This document shows, piece after piece, positions 14,588 to 23,226 of a stretch of DNA of 64,000 nucleotides (its first letter is position 1; the number at the start of each line of letters is the position of its first letter). The DNA comes from Nocardioides sp. zg-DK7169 (GTDB lineage: Bacteria; Actinomycetota; Actinomycetes; Propionibacteriales; Nocardioidaceae). Both the position numbers and the translations under genes were made by a program. Where the stretch lies: positions 62,001 through 126,000 of the forward strand of contig NZ_JABJRA010000010.1 in the NCBI RefSeq assembly GCF_013155365.1, in the 5' to 3' direction. The notes under the pieces were generated by a model. That model ran no database searches. It saw only the letters and a list, made by a program, of their open reading frames with translations, and was not told the DNA's origin.

Positions 14588-16891
14588 ATGGAGCTGTTCC
14601 TGACGTACACGATCGTCGGGCTGGTGCTGGGGTCGGTGTACGCCATCGCGGCGTCCGGCCTGGTGCTGACCTACACCACCTCGGGTGTCTTCAACTTCGC
14701 CCACGGCGCGCAGGCGATGCTCGCGGCGTTCCTGTACTGGCAGCTCAGCGTGGGCTGGGGGCTGCCGGTCCCGGTCGCGTTCCTGCTCGTCGTGCTGGTC
14801 CTCGGCCCGCTGGTCGGCGTGGTCCTGCACCGCTTCTTGATGCACGGGCTGCGCGACGTCGCCGAGGTCACCAAGGTGATCGTCACGGTGGCGGTCCTGC
14901 TCGGGATGGTCTCGCTCTCGCAGTGGGTGTGGGACCCGACCGAGCCGCGCAAGGTGGAGATGCTGTTCGGCAACTCGGCCTCGGTCGAGCTGTTCGGCGT
15001 GCGGGTGCGCTACCACGAGATCATCTGCCTGGTCGCGGCCGCGCTGCTGGCGATCGGCCTGCGCCTGCTGTTCACCCGCAGCCGCCTCGGCGTGACGATG
15101 CGCGGCGTGGTCGACGATCCCGACCTGCTGCGGCTCAACGGCCACAACCCCGACCGGGTCGCGATGGCCAGCTGGGCGCTCGGCTCCGGGCTGGCCGCCT
15201 TCGCCGGCGTCCTGGTCACCCCGGTCGCCGGCGGCTCGCTCGAGGCCAGCATGCTCACCCTGCTGATCATCGACACGTTCGCCGCCGCCATGTTCGGGCG
15301 GCTGCAGAGCATCCCGCGCACCTTCGTGGGCGCGTTGGTGCTCGGCCTCGCCTCGACGTACCTCCTGGCCTACGCGCCGAGCAGCTGGGACTGGGCGGGC
15401 AACGTCAAGACCGCGCTGCCGATGATCGTGCTCTTCCTGGTGCTGCTGGTGCTGCCCCAGGACCGACTGCGGGGCGCGCAGGTGCGCACCCGTGAGCGCA
15501 GCCGGGTCCCCTCGGTGCGCCAGGCGCTCGGCTGGGGCGTCGCGTTCGTCGCGATCGTCGCGCTGCTGACCAAGGTCGCGGACCCGCTCATGCACGGCTC
15601 GTTCGTCGCCGGCCTGGCCTTCGCGATCATCGCGCTCTCGCTGGTGCCGCTCACCGGGTACGCCGGGGAGATCAACCTGGTCCCGCTGTCCTTCGGCGCG
15701 GTCGGCGTGATCGTGGCCTACCACGTCGGCATCGTGGGCAGCGGGCTCGCGTCGCGGATGGGCTGGGTCGGGCTGCTGGCCGGCACCGTCGCCGCGGCGC
15801 TCGTCGGCGGCCTGGTCGCCCTGCCGGCGCTCCGGCTGCGCGGGCTCTACCTCGCCCTCGCGACCATGGCGTTCGGCGGGCTGGTCTCCACCCTGGTGCT
15901 GACCGAGATCCACCCGCGGAGCTGGTTCGGGTGGGAGGGCGCGATCTTCCCGACCGGCACGATCATGGTGCCGCCGGTGCAGCTCGGCCCGTTCGACCTC
16001 GACAGCGACGCCACGGCGATGATCGTGCTGGCCGCGATCTTCGCGCTGCTCGGCACCGGCATCGTCGCGCTGCGCAACACCGGCTACGGCCGGCGGCTGG
16101 TGGCGATGAAGGACAGCCCCGCCGCCAGCGCCATGCTCGGGCAGTCCCTGGTGCGGCTCAAGCTCGGCGTCTTCATGCTCTCGGCGGCGATCGCCGGGCT
16201 CGGCGGCATCCTGATGGCCGCCTCGGCCGGCTCGGTGTCCACCGACGCGTTCATGATCACCGCGAGCCTGGCACTGGTGATGCTGACCGTGGTCGGCGGC
16301 GTCGGCTACGTCAGCGGCGCGCTCTTCGGCGGGATGATGGTCGGGATGGGGTTCGCCCTGGTCAACGGCACCTTCCGCGACCTCGCCCTCACCCACGACG
16401 CGTGGTCGCCGGTCCTCGGCTCGATGGGACACCTCTTCGCGGTGCTCGTCGCGCTGATGGGCATCACCGTCAACCAGAACCCCAGCGGCATCGTGCACCA
16501 GCTGTGCGGGGGCTACCGCCCGCTGCTGCGCGCCCGTCCGGTGCTGTACGTCGGCGCCGGCGTGGCCGCGCTGCTCGTCGCGCTCAACCTGCTCGGGGTG
16601 ATCGGGGACTGGTGGCTCGCGATCGCGCTGTTCTGCGTCGTCGCCCTGACACCGGTCCTGGGCCAGGTGTGGATGGCCGAGCGGGTGCTGCCCCCCGAGC
16701 AGCTCGAGGCCCACGCGGCCCGGCGCCGGGTGCTCCCGGTGGAGCGCCGCGGCCTCGACGCCCCGATGACCCCCGAGGAGCGCTACGACCTCGACGTCGC
16801 CCTCGGGCTGCCGCCGCGGCCGCTGCCGTCCCACGACGTCGAGGTCGCCCTGGCCGGCGGCGTACCCCTGAAGGAGGCCGTCCGTGGCTGA
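14588..16891 (+). CDS. Fused LivH-LivM type ABC transporter permease
   Basis: A 767-residue permease that joins both membrane subunits of a branched-chain-amino-acid-type importer. Residues ~1-290 are LivH-like (GLVLGSVYAIAASGLVLTYTTSGVFNFAHGAQAMLAA ... GALVLGLAS), and residues ~310-640 are LivM-like (LVPLTGYAGEINLVPLSFGAVGVIVAYH, ALATMAFGGL, LVRLKLGVFMLSAAIAGLGGILMA). About 18 membrane spans are expected. The final ~120 residues add two further helices and an Arg/Glu-rich tail (ERVLPPEQLEAHAARRR). GGGAGGGACC precedes the ATG. The stop overlaps the ATPase start by 8 nt. Confidence 0.9.
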   Translation: MELFLTYTIVGLVLGSVYAIAASGLVLTYTTSGVFNFAHGAQAMLAAFLYWQLSVGWGLPVPVAFLLVVLVLGPLVGVVLHRFLMHGLRDVAEVTKVIVTVAVLLGMVSLSQWVWDPTEPRKVEMLFGNSASVELFGVRVRYHEIICLVAAALLAIGLRLLFTRSRLGVTMRGVVDDPDLLRLNGHNPDRVAMASWALGSGLAAFAGVLVTPVAGGSLEASMLTLLIIDTFAAAMFGRLQSIPRTFVGALVLGLASTYLLAYAPSSWDWAGNVKTALPMIVLFLVLLVLPQDRLRGAQVRTRERSRVPSVRQALGWGVAFVAIVALLTKVADPLMHGSFVAGLAFAIIALSLVPLTGYAGEINLVPLSFGAVGVIVAYHVGIVGSGLASRMGWVGLLAGTVAAALVGGLVALPALRLRGLYLALATMAFGGLVSTLVLTEIHPRSWFGWEGAIFPTGTIMVPPVQLGPFDLDSDATAMIVLAAIFALLGTGIVALRNTGYGRRLVAMKDSPAASAMLGQSLVRLKLGVFMLSAAIAGLGGILMAASAGSVSTDAFMITASLALVMLTVVGGVGYVSGALFGGMMVGMGFALVNGTFRDLALTHDAWSPVLGSMGHLFAVLVALMGITVNQNPSGIVHQLCGGYRPLLRARPVLYVGAGVAALLVALNLLGVIGDWWLAIALFCVVALTPVLGQVWMAERVLPPEQLEAHAARRRVLPVERRGLDAPMTPEERYDLDVALGLPPRPLPSHDVEVALAGGVPLKEAVRG

Positions 16892-17624
16892 GCACCCGCT
16901 CCTGCAGACCCGGGGCGTCACCGTGCGCTTCGGCGGCAACGTGGCCGTCGACGACGTCAGCCTCGACGTCGCCGCCGGCACGATCACCGGCCTGATCGGC
17001 CCCAACGGCGCCGGCAAGACCACCTTGTTCAACACCGTCACCGGGATGCAGCGCCCCAGCGCCGGCACCATCCTGCTCGACGGCCAGGACATCACCCGGC
17101 GCTCCCCGGCGCGCCGCGCCCACCTGGGCATCGCGCGCACCTTCCAGCGCCTCGAGCTGTTCCTCTCCCTCTCGGTGCGCGACAACGTGCGGGTCGCCGG
17201 CGACATCGCGAAGGCGCGGCACGGACGCTCCTTCGACGTGGACGCCGAGACCGACCGGATGCTCGAGCTGACCGGCCTCACCGCCATCGCCGAGGAGGAG
17301 GTGGCTGCGATCCCGACCGGGCGGGCGCGCGTGGTCGAGGTGGCTCGGGCCCTGATGACCCGGCCCCGGCTGCTGCTGCTCGACGAGCCGGCCTCGGGGC
17401 AGACCGAGCACGAGACCGAGGAGTTCGCCGCGCTGCTGCGTGGGCTCGCCGACACCGGGCTCGCCGTCTGCCTGGTCGAGCACGACCTGCCGCTGGTGAT
17501 GCAGCTGTGCCGCACCATCCACGTCCTCGACCGGGGCCGGGTGATCGCCTCCGGCACGCCCGCCGAGGTGCAGGCCTCGCCCGAGGTCATCGAGGCCTAC
17601 ATCGGCCAGGAGGTCGTGGCATGA
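16884..17624 (+). CDS. LivG-type ABC transporter ATP-binding protein
   Basis: A 246-residue ATPase for the adjacent permease. Walker A is LIGPNGAGKTTLFN (about residues 37-50), Walker B is RLLLLDEPASGQ, and HDLPLVMQLC is the switch His. The ABC signature is diverged: the position normally LSGGQ or LPYGQQ reads IPTGRARVVEVARAL, as in other LivG-like proteins that lack a classical signature. It starts with GTG preceded by AAGGAGG, inside the end of the permease gene, and overlaps the LivF-like gene by ATGA. Confidence 0.9.
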   Translation: MAEHPLLQTRGVTVRFGGNVAVDDVSLDVAAGTITGLIGPNGAGKTTLFNTVTGMQRPSAGTILLDGQDITRRSPARRAHLGIARTFQRLELFLSLSVRDNVRVAGDIAKARHGRSFDVDAETDRMLELTGLTAIAEEEVAAIPTGRARVVEVARALMTRPRLLLLDEPASGQTEHETEEFAALLRGLADTGLAVCLVEHDLPLVMQLCRTIHVLDRGRVIASGTPAEVQASPEVIEAYIGQEVVA

Positions 17625-18370
17625 GCGAGACGCTCGCGGGGGCCCTGGGCGTGCTGCCCGAGGAGCTGCTCGCCCCGCCGGTCCTCGAGCTGGTCGGCGT
17701 ACGCGCGTCGTACGGCCCGATCGAGGTGCTGCACGGGGTGGACCTGACCGTGCGCGCGGGCCAGGTGGTCGCGCTCCTGGGCCCCAACGGCGGCGGGAAG
17801 TCCACCACCGTCAAGGTCGCCTGCGGCCTGCTGCCGCTCACCTCCGGGGAGCTGCGCTACGGCGGGCGCAAGGTCGACGGGATCTCCGCGCAGGACACCG
17901 CACGGCTGGGGGTCTGCACGATCCCCGAGGGCCGCGGGATCTTCGCCAACCTCAGCGTGCGGGAGAACCTGTGGCTCGCCACCGGCACCGGGGTCTCGCG
18001 GGCCGCGATCGAGGAGGCGGCGTTCGGCCGGTTCCCGATCCTCGGCGACCGGCGCAACCAGCTCGCCGGCTCGATGTCGGGCGGTGAGCAGCAGATGCTC
18101 GCGCTGTCGCGGGCCCTGGCCACCGACCCCGCGGTGCTGCTCCTCGACGAGCTGTCGATGGGCCTCGCGCCCATGATCGTCAGCCAGATGTACGACACGG
18201 TGGCCCAGCTCGTCGAGGAGGGGATCAGCGTGCTCGTGGCCGAGCAGTTCGCGCGCACCGTCCTGCCGATCGCCGACGTCGCCGCCGTGATGCTGCAGGG
18301 CCGGGTCACTGCCGTGGGCAGCCCCGCCGAGATCGATGCCGACCTTTCCACCACCTATCTGGGGGGATGA
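17621..18370 (+). CDS. LivF-type ABC transporter ATP-binding protein
   Basis: A 249-residue ATPase, second of the pair. Walker A LLGPNGGGKSTTVK, the LivF-specific segment CTIPEGRGIFANLSVRENL, signature MSGGEQQMLALSRAL, Walker B AVLLLDELSMGLAP and the switch region VLVAEQF are all visible. It has an N-terminal ~25-residue extension before the first beta strand compared with most LivF. It begins by a 4-nt overlap with the LivG-type gene and its stop overlaps the next start. Confidence 0.92.
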   Translation: MSETLAGALGVLPEELLAPPVLELVGVRASYGPIEVLHGVDLTVRAGQVVALLGPNGGGKSTTVKVACGLLPLTSGELRYGGRKVDGISAQDTARLGVCTIPEGRGIFANLSVRENLWLATGTGVSRAAIEEAAFGRFPILGDRRNQLAGSMSGGEQQMLALSRALATDPAVLLLDELSMGLAPMIVSQMYDTVAQLVEEGISVLVAEQFARTVLPIADVAAVMLQGRVTAVGSPAEIDADLSTTYLGG

Positions 18371-18765
18371 TGACCACCATGTCCAGCAGCATCACCAGCA
18401 GCGCCGAGCCCGCGCACAGCGGCAAGCGGGGCGCGGCGTTCGCCGACGCCGTCGCGGAGAAGAGCCTCAAGGCCGACGGGGTGGCGCGTGACGGCGTGAC
18501 CCGCGCGGCGGGGCTCGCCCTCGCGGTGGTCGGCATCGTGCTCGCGCTCCTCGCGTGGATCAACTCCAACGGCCTCAGCGACGGGCGCGACATCGCCTCG
18601 ATGCAGATCCTGGCGATCGTGGGGGTCGCGGTGACCGTGCTCGGCTCCGGCCTGTTCGTCGCCGGCGTGGTCGCGCGGGTGCTGCGGCTGTGGCTGCTGC
18701 GCCAGCTCGTCGAGAGCCAGGACCGCGCCGACCAGCTCGCGGCGGCGCTGGCCGCGCGCGACTGA
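18367..18765 (+). CDS. Small two-helix membrane protein in the ABC operon
   Basis: A 132-residue protein whose ATG overlaps the LivF-type stop (ATGATGA). It has two hydrophobic segments (RAAGLALAVVGIVLALLAWI, about residues 45-65, and ILAIVGVAVTVLGSGLFVAGVVARVL, about 78-104), a charged N-terminus and an acidic C-terminus likely to form a short coiled coil (RQLVESQDRADQLAAALAARD). I recognise no family. The strict coupling suggests that it assists or regulates the transporter. Confidence 0.75.
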   Translation: MMTTMSSSITSSAEPAHSGKRGAAFADAVAEKSLKADGVARDGVTRAAGLALAVVGIVLALLAWINSNGLSDGRDIASMQILAIVGVAVTVLGSGLFVAGVVARVLRLWLLRQLVESQDRADQLAAALAARD

Positions 18766-18875
18766 GCGCCTCCGCGGGGCGACCCCCGCGCAGCGCATAG
18801 CCGCCGGCGGCAGGATCGGCAACACTGGCGAGGTGGCCCGCACGGGGTCGCACGTCCCCCCGCTGGAGGAGCCCG

Positions 18876-20054
18876 ATGAGCACCGTCCACCTCACCGCCG
18901 TACGGCTCGGCGGCCGGCCCGGGATGCCGTTGCTCGTCCTGGGCCCCGCCCTCGGCACCACCGCCCAGACGCTCTGGGCGCCGCTCGCCCCGGAGCTCGC
19001 CTCCGACTTCCAGCTGGTCGCCTGGGACCTACCGGGCCACGGGACCAACTCGATGGTCCCCGACCACCCGATCACCGTGGCCGACCTGGCCGCCGGGGTC
19101 CTCAGCCTCGTCGACGGCATGGGGGAGGGCATCCACCCGCCGACGTTCCACTACGCCGGGTGCTCGGTCGGCGGCGCCGTCGGCCTCCAGCTTCTGCTCG
19201 ACGCCCCGGGCCGGGTGGAGTCCGCGACCCTCCTGGGCACCGGCGCCCGCCTCGGCAACGCAGCCGGCTGGGAGGACCGCGCCGAGACGGTCCTGGACAG
19301 CAGCACCGAGGCGCTCGTGCCCACCGCCGCGGAGCGGTGGTTCTCCCCGGGCTTCCGCGAGCACCACCCGGGCCGGGCCTCCTCCCTGCTGCACGCGCTC
19401 GGCGACACCGTCGACGAGGGGTACGCCGCGGTCTGCCGCGCGCTGGCCGGCTTCGACCTGCGCGACCGGCTCCCCGAGGTGGCGGTCCCGGTGCTCGCGG
19501 TCGCCGGGGCACGCGACGTGTCCGCGCCCCCCGAGGTGGTCCGCGCCGTGGCCGAGGGGGTGCGCGAGGGCCGCCTGGTCGTGCTCGAGGACGTCGCCCA
19601 CCTCGCCCCCGTCGAGGCGCCGGAGGCGGTCGCCCGGCTGGTGCGCGAGCACGCCCTGGGCCCGACCCGCGACCAGCTCACCGTCGCCGAGCTGCGCGAG
19701 GTCGGCATGCAGGTGCGCCGCGAGGTGCTGGGCGCCGAGCACGTCGACCGGGCGATGGCCGACGCGACCGAGCTGACCCGGGAGTTCCAGCACTTCATCA
19801 CCGAGTACGCCTGGGGCGGGGTGTGGAACCGTCCGGTCCTGGACCGCCGGGCCCGCTCGATGATCACCCTCAGCGCGCTGATCGCAGGCGGGCATCACCC
19901 CGAGCTGGCGATGCACCTGCGCGCCGCGCGCACCAACGGGCTCAGCGTGGCCGAGATCCGCGAGGTGATCATCCACAGCGCGATCTACTGCGGCGTCCCG
20001 AGCGCCAACGTCGCCTTCCGGATCGCTCAGGAGTTGTTCGCCGACGAGTTCTGA
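18876..20054 (+). CDS. pcaL: Fused 3-oxoadipate enol-lactonase / 4-carboxymuconolactone decarboxylase
   Basis: A 392-residue fusion. Residues ~1-258 are an alpha/beta hydrolase with nucleophile Ser97 in the elbow YAGCSVGG and the His in DVAHLAPVEAPEAV, matching enol-lactonase PcaD; residues ~265-390 are a carboxymuconolactone decarboxylase domain (VDRAMADATELTREFQHFITEYAWGGVWNRPVLDRRARSM). Together they carry out the last two ring-cleavage steps of the protocatechuate branch to 3-oxoadipate, a fusion known from actinobacteria. GGAGGAG precedes the ATG. No other pca gene is within the window, so it may be part of a scattered pathway. It overlaps the convergent MFS gene by 28 nt. Confidence 0.88.
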   Translation: MSTVHLTAVRLGGRPGMPLLVLGPALGTTAQTLWAPLAPELASDFQLVAWDLPGHGTNSMVPDHPITVADLAAGVLSLVDGMGEGIHPPTFHYAGCSVGGAVGLQLLLDAPGRVESATLLGTGARLGNAAGWEDRAETVLDSSTEALVPTAAERWFSPGFREHHPGRASSLLHALGDTVDEGYAAVCRALAGFDLRDRLPEVAVPVLAVAGARDVSAPPEVVRAVAEGVREGRLVVLEDVAHLAPVEAPEAVARLVREHALGPTRDQLTVAELREVGMQVRREVLGAEHVDRAMADATELTREFQHFITEYAWGGVWNRPVLDRRARSMITLSALIAGGHHPELAMHLRAARTNGLSVAEIREVIIHSAIYCGVPSANVAFRIAQELFADEF

Positions 20055-21463
20055 CCGGGCGGGTCCCCGCCGGGCGTGCGGGCGGGGATCGTGAGCCACG
20101 AGAGCACCCCGCCCGCCGCCAGCAGCGCCGCGCAGACCACCATCGCCGAGCCGTACGCCGCGTCGAGGGCCGCCGGGTCGGCGTACTCCTCCCCGCCGAG
20201 GCCGACGACGAGCGGGAGCGCGGCGACCGCGAGCAGCGAGCCAGCGCGGGCCACCGCGTTGTTGACCCCGCTGGCGAGGCCGGCGTGCGCGTCGGGGACG
20301 GCCGCGAGCACCGTCGCGGTGAGCGGGGCGACCAGGAGCGCCAGGCCGAGGCCGAAGAGGGTCAGCCCGGGCAGCACCTCGGTCCAGTAGTCCACCTGCG
20401 CGCCCACGCCGAGCAGCAGCAGCGTCCCGCCGGCCATCACCAGCGGACCCACGGTCATCGGGAACCGCGGGCCGGTCCGGGCGCCCAGCGCGCCGCCGCG
20501 CGAGGCGAGCAGCAGCATGCAGAGCGTGACCGGCAGCGTGGCGACCCCGGCCTCCAGCGCGCCGTACCCGCTCACGGTCTGCAGCTGGAGCACCAGGAAG
20601 AACAGCACCGCGCCGAGGGCGGCGTAGACGACCAGGGTCATCGCGTTGGCCGCGCCGAAGGTGCGCTCGGCGAAGATGCCGAGCGGCAGCATCGGGTGCG
20701 CGCTGCGCCGCTCGTCCACGACGTACGACGCGCCGGCGAGGACCGCCACCACCAGCGCCCACGGCGCCGCCGTCCCGCCCCACCGGATCAGCGCGTAGGT
20801 GAGCCCGCCGAGGGCGAGGACGGTGCAGGCCGCGCCGAGCAGGTCGGGGCTGCGTGGGGCCTGCGGGTCGAGGGTCTCCGGCACCCGGCGCGCGACCGCG
20901 ACGGTCAGCGCGGCGAGCGGGAGGTTGACCAGGAAGATCCAGCGCCAGTCGGCGTACTGCACCAGCCCGCCGCCGACGAACGGGCCGATCGCGGAGGCGA
21001 GGCCGCCCAGGCCGCTCCACGCCCCGATCGCGCGGGCCCGGTCGTCGGGGGTGAAGACGGCCTGGATGATCGCCAGGCTGCCCGGGGTGAGCAGCGCGGC
21101 GCCGACGCCCTGCAGCACGCGCGCGCCGATGAGCACCTCGGCGCTCGGGGCGAGGCCGCACAGCAGCGAGGCGAGCGCGAACCAGGTCGTGCCGACGACG
21201 AACACCCGACGCCGTCCGAAGCGGTCGCCGAGGGCGCCGCCGAGCAGGATCAGGCTGGACAGGGAGAGCAGGTAGCCGTTGGAGGTCCACTGCAGCTGGG
21301 CGAGGCTCGCGTCGAGCTCGGCGCCGATCGTGCGCAGCGCGACGTTGACGACCGTCGCGTCGAGCATCGTCATGCCGGAGCCCAGGACGGTCGCCAGCAC
21401 CACGGCCCGGCCGGTCGCCGTGCCCAGCCGGACCCCACCGGCGGGCAGGGCACCCTCGCTCAT
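20027..21463 (-). CDS. MFS transporter, DHA2 (14-helix drug exporter) family
   Basis: A 478-residue proton-driven exporter. MLDATVVNVALRTIGAELDASLAQLQWTSNGYLLSLSSLILLGGALGDRFGRRRVF is the DHA2 motif D1 plus motif A (GDRFGRRR), and RVLQGVGAALLTPGSLAII is motif C. About 14 membrane helices are expected. TAGCCT on the minus strand ends 6 nt before the ATG, suggesting a leaderless mRNA starting at the start codon. It is divergent from the SnoaL-like gene, so the KstR-like palindrome at 21499-21512, 36 bp upstream, may control both. The exported compound is unknown. Confidence 0.9.
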   Translation of the reverse strand: MSEGALPAGGVRLGTATGRAVVLATVLGSGMTMLDATVVNVALRTIGAELDASLAQLQWTSNGYLLSLSSLILLGGALGDRFGRRRVFVVGTTWFALASLLCGLAPSAEVLIGARVLQGVGAALLTPGSLAIIQAVFTPDDRARAIGAWSGLGGLASAIGPFVGGGLVQYADWRWIFLVNLPLAALTVAVARRVPETLDPQAPRSPDLLGAACTVLALGGLTYALIRWGGTAAPWALVVAVLAGASYVVDERRSAHPMLPLGIFAERTFGAANAMTLVVYAALGAVLFFLVLQLQTVSGYGALEAGVATLPVTLCMLLLASRGGALGARTGPRFPMTVGPLVMAGGTLLLLGVGAQVDYWTEVLPGLTLFGLGLALLVAPLTATVLAAVPDAHAGLASGVNNAVARAGSLLAVAALPLVVGLGGEEYADPAALDAAYGSAMVVCAALLAAGGVLSWLTIPARTPGGDPPGQNSSANNS

Positions 21464-21498
21464 CGCTCGAGGCTAGTCGCGCCGCCGGGCGCGTCGAG

Positions 21499-21512
21499 TG
21501 GAACCTGTTCTC
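21499..21512. promoter_or_regulatory. KstR-like operator between MFS and SnoaL-like genes
   Basis: TGGAACCTGTTCTC matches TnnAACnnGTTnnA except at the last base. Its reverse complement, extended by a base on each side, contains the same 11-bp core AGAACAGGTTC as the site at 12993-13006. It is centred in a divergent promoter. Confidence 0.55.
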
Positions 21513-21525
21513 GTTCTCTGCTCTG

Positions 21526-22047
21526 ATGCGGCGCATGGACGAGCGCACCGGCACCTTCAGCGAGGGCGAGATCCGCGAGGCGTACGCCGCCCTGCACCAG
21601 CGGGTCCAGGGATTCGCCGACTCCGGGGACTGGAGCGGCTTCGCGGACTGCTTCACCGAGGACGCGACCTACGTCGAGCACGTCTACGGCACCTTCCACG
21701 GCCGCGACGAGATCCGCGACTGGTGCGTGCGCACCATGAGCGCGTTCCCCGGCTGCGCGATGGTGGAGTTCCCGCTGTCGTGGACGGTCGTCGACGTGCC
21801 GACGTCCCGGCTGATCTGCGAGGTCGGCAACGTGATGCCCGACCCCGGCGACGGCTCGGTGCACAACGCGACCAACCTGACGATCGTCACCTATGCCGGC
21901 GACGGGTTGTTCAGCCGCGCGGAGGACGTCTACAACCCGATGCGCTTCCTCAAGACCACGCTGCGCTGGGCGCAGGTCGCCGAGCAGCACGGCACCCTGA
22001 GCGAGGAGGGGCGTGCCTACGTCGCGGCGTACGGCGGGCGCGGCTGA
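21526..22047 (+). CDS. SnoaL-like domain protein
   Basis: A 173-residue protein with a SnoaL/NTF2 fold: EIREAYAALHQRVQGFADSGDWSGFADCFTEDATYVEHVYGTFHGRDEIRDWCVRTM. The Asp-x-x-His arrangement (TYVEHVYG) is the usual ligand pocket. Similar single-domain proteins accompany steroid and aromatic catabolism. The start may be ATG 21526 or 21535; there is no ribosome site, so the mRNA may be nearly leaderless. The KstR-like box is 14 bp upstream of the first ATG, where a bound repressor would block transcription. Confidence 0.8.
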   Translation: MRRMDERTGTFSEGEIREAYAALHQRVQGFADSGDWSGFADCFTEDATYVEHVYGTFHGRDEIRDWCVRTMSAFPGCAMVEFPLSWTVVDVPTSRLICEVGNVMPDPGDGSVHNATNLTIVTYAGDGLFSRAEDVYNPMRFLKTTLRWAQVAEQHGTLSEEGRAYVAAYGGRG

Positions 22048-22099
22048 GGCCGGTCCGCCGAGCCGCCGCGCGGTGCGGTCGGGCTCGGTGCGGTCCGGG

Positions 22100-22501
22100 T
22101 CAGTGCGTGTGGACGATGAACAGGTCGCACGAGGCGTGGTGGGCGACCGCGCCGGCGATCGAGCCCAGGCCGCGCAGCGGGCTCTGGAGGCGCTTGTTGC
22201 CGACCACGACCAGGTCGGCACCGAGTCGGTCGGCCTCGGCGAGGATGACGTCGGCCGGCTTGCCCGGGACCGCCTCGGTGGAGATGTCCTCGAGGACCGA
22301 GGCCAGGCGGGCCCGCTCCTCGGCGACCACGGCGAGCGCGCGCTCGTTGTCGTTGATCCGGTGCCGGCTCTCCTCGCCCTCGGCGCGGTGGGCGCACACG
22401 ATGTGGAGCCGTGCGTCGAACCGGGCGGCGATCTCGGCGGCCCGGTGGGCGGCCGCGGACGCGGTCTCGCTCCCGTCCACACCGACGACGACGATCTTCA
22501 C
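22100..22501 (-). CDS. Universal stress protein (UspA family)
   Basis: A 133-residue single Usp domain starting KIVVVGVDGSETASAAAHRAAEIAARFDARLHIVCAH. The ATP-binding loop G-2x-G-9x-G(S/T) is approximated by VVVGNKRLQSPLRGLGSIAGAVAHHASCDLFIVH. Cytosolic, with roles in stress survival. AGGAGGAC precedes the ATG. It is divergent from the PGPGW gene. Confidence 0.9.
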   Translation of the reverse strand: MKIVVVGVDGSETASAAAHRAAEIAARFDARLHIVCAHRAEGEESRHRINDNERALAVVAEERARLASVLEDISTEAVPGKPADVILAEADRLGADLVVVGNKRLQSPLRGLGSIAGAVAHHASCDLFIVHTH

Positions 22502-22686
22502 ATGTCCTCCTGGGAGTCGTACCGGGAGTCGAACCGGTCCGCGAAGCGTAGCGGCCGGCGCGGCGGGCCATCCGGCGAACGGCCTGGGGAGTTCCCGGAA
22601 CGGGTGCGGTCTTGGTCTCGCGGACGGCGCTCGCGCCCGACCGGGTCCGTCGCGGTGTTGGCCGGTTCTGGGAAACTGTCCTCGTG

Positions 22687-23181
22687 ATGACCGCGGCCCG
22701 TCGACTGACCCTGGAGATCGTGGGGTGGGTGCTCGTGGTGGCCGGTGTCGCCGCGCTCGTGCTCCCCGGTCCCGGCCTGCTCATGCTGTTCGGCGGCATG
22801 GCGATCCTCTCCCAGCAGTACGAGTGGGCGGAGCGGCGGCTCGCGCCGCTGAAGTACCGCGCGCTCAAGGGCGCCGCAGAGTCCGTCGAGGCGTGGTGGC
22901 GCATCGCGCTGACCTTCACCGGCATCGTGCTGCTCGTCGCCTGCGGCGTGGTGTGGATCGTCGGCCCCGCGGTGCCGGGGTGGTGGTCGCTGCCCGACGG
23001 CTGGTGGCTGCCCGGCGGTGCCGCGACCGGCGTCACCCAGGTCGTCTCCGCCCTGGTCGCGCTGGGCCTGCTCGTCTACAGCTACCGCCGCTTCCACGAC
23101 GACCCGGAGGCGGTCGCCGAGCTCGAGCACGACCTGCACGAGGCCACCCGCGCCCGTGAGGACCGCGACGTCGCTCCCTGA
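22687..23181 (+). CDS. PGPGW-motif transmembrane protein (TIGR02611-like)
   Basis: A 164-residue membrane protein. The first hydrophobic segment contains GWVLVVAGVAALVLPGPGLLMLFGGMAILSQQYEWAERRL, the PGPG signature of putative transmembrane PGPGW proteins (TIGR02611 in actinobacteria). Two more helices follow (ALTFTGIVLLVACGVVWIVG; TQVVSALVALGLLVYSY). The C-terminus is charged and acidic. The function is unknown. ATG 22687 and the GTG just before it are both possible starts. It lies 45 bp before recC on the same strand. Confidence 0.82.
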   Translation: MTAARRLTLEIVGWVLVVAGVAALVLPGPGLLMLFGGMAILSQQYEWAERRLAPLKYRALKGAAESVEAWWRIALTFTGIVLLVACGVVWIVGPAVPGWWSLPDGWWLPGGAATGVTQVVSALVALGLLVYSYRRFHDDPEAVAELEHDLHEATRAREDRDVAP

Positions 23182-23226
23182 GCCCGACCGGTCCCGCTCG
23201 CCGCGGCACTGTCGGCCCGCCGTGGA

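Noticed and set aside
12992..17590. Very long antisense open frame (about 1500 codons) opposite the ABC operon
   Set aside because: It mirrors the high third-position GC of the plus-strand genes, which carry full family motifs; the antisense product is His/Arg/Gln/Asp-rich low-complexity sequence with no domain.
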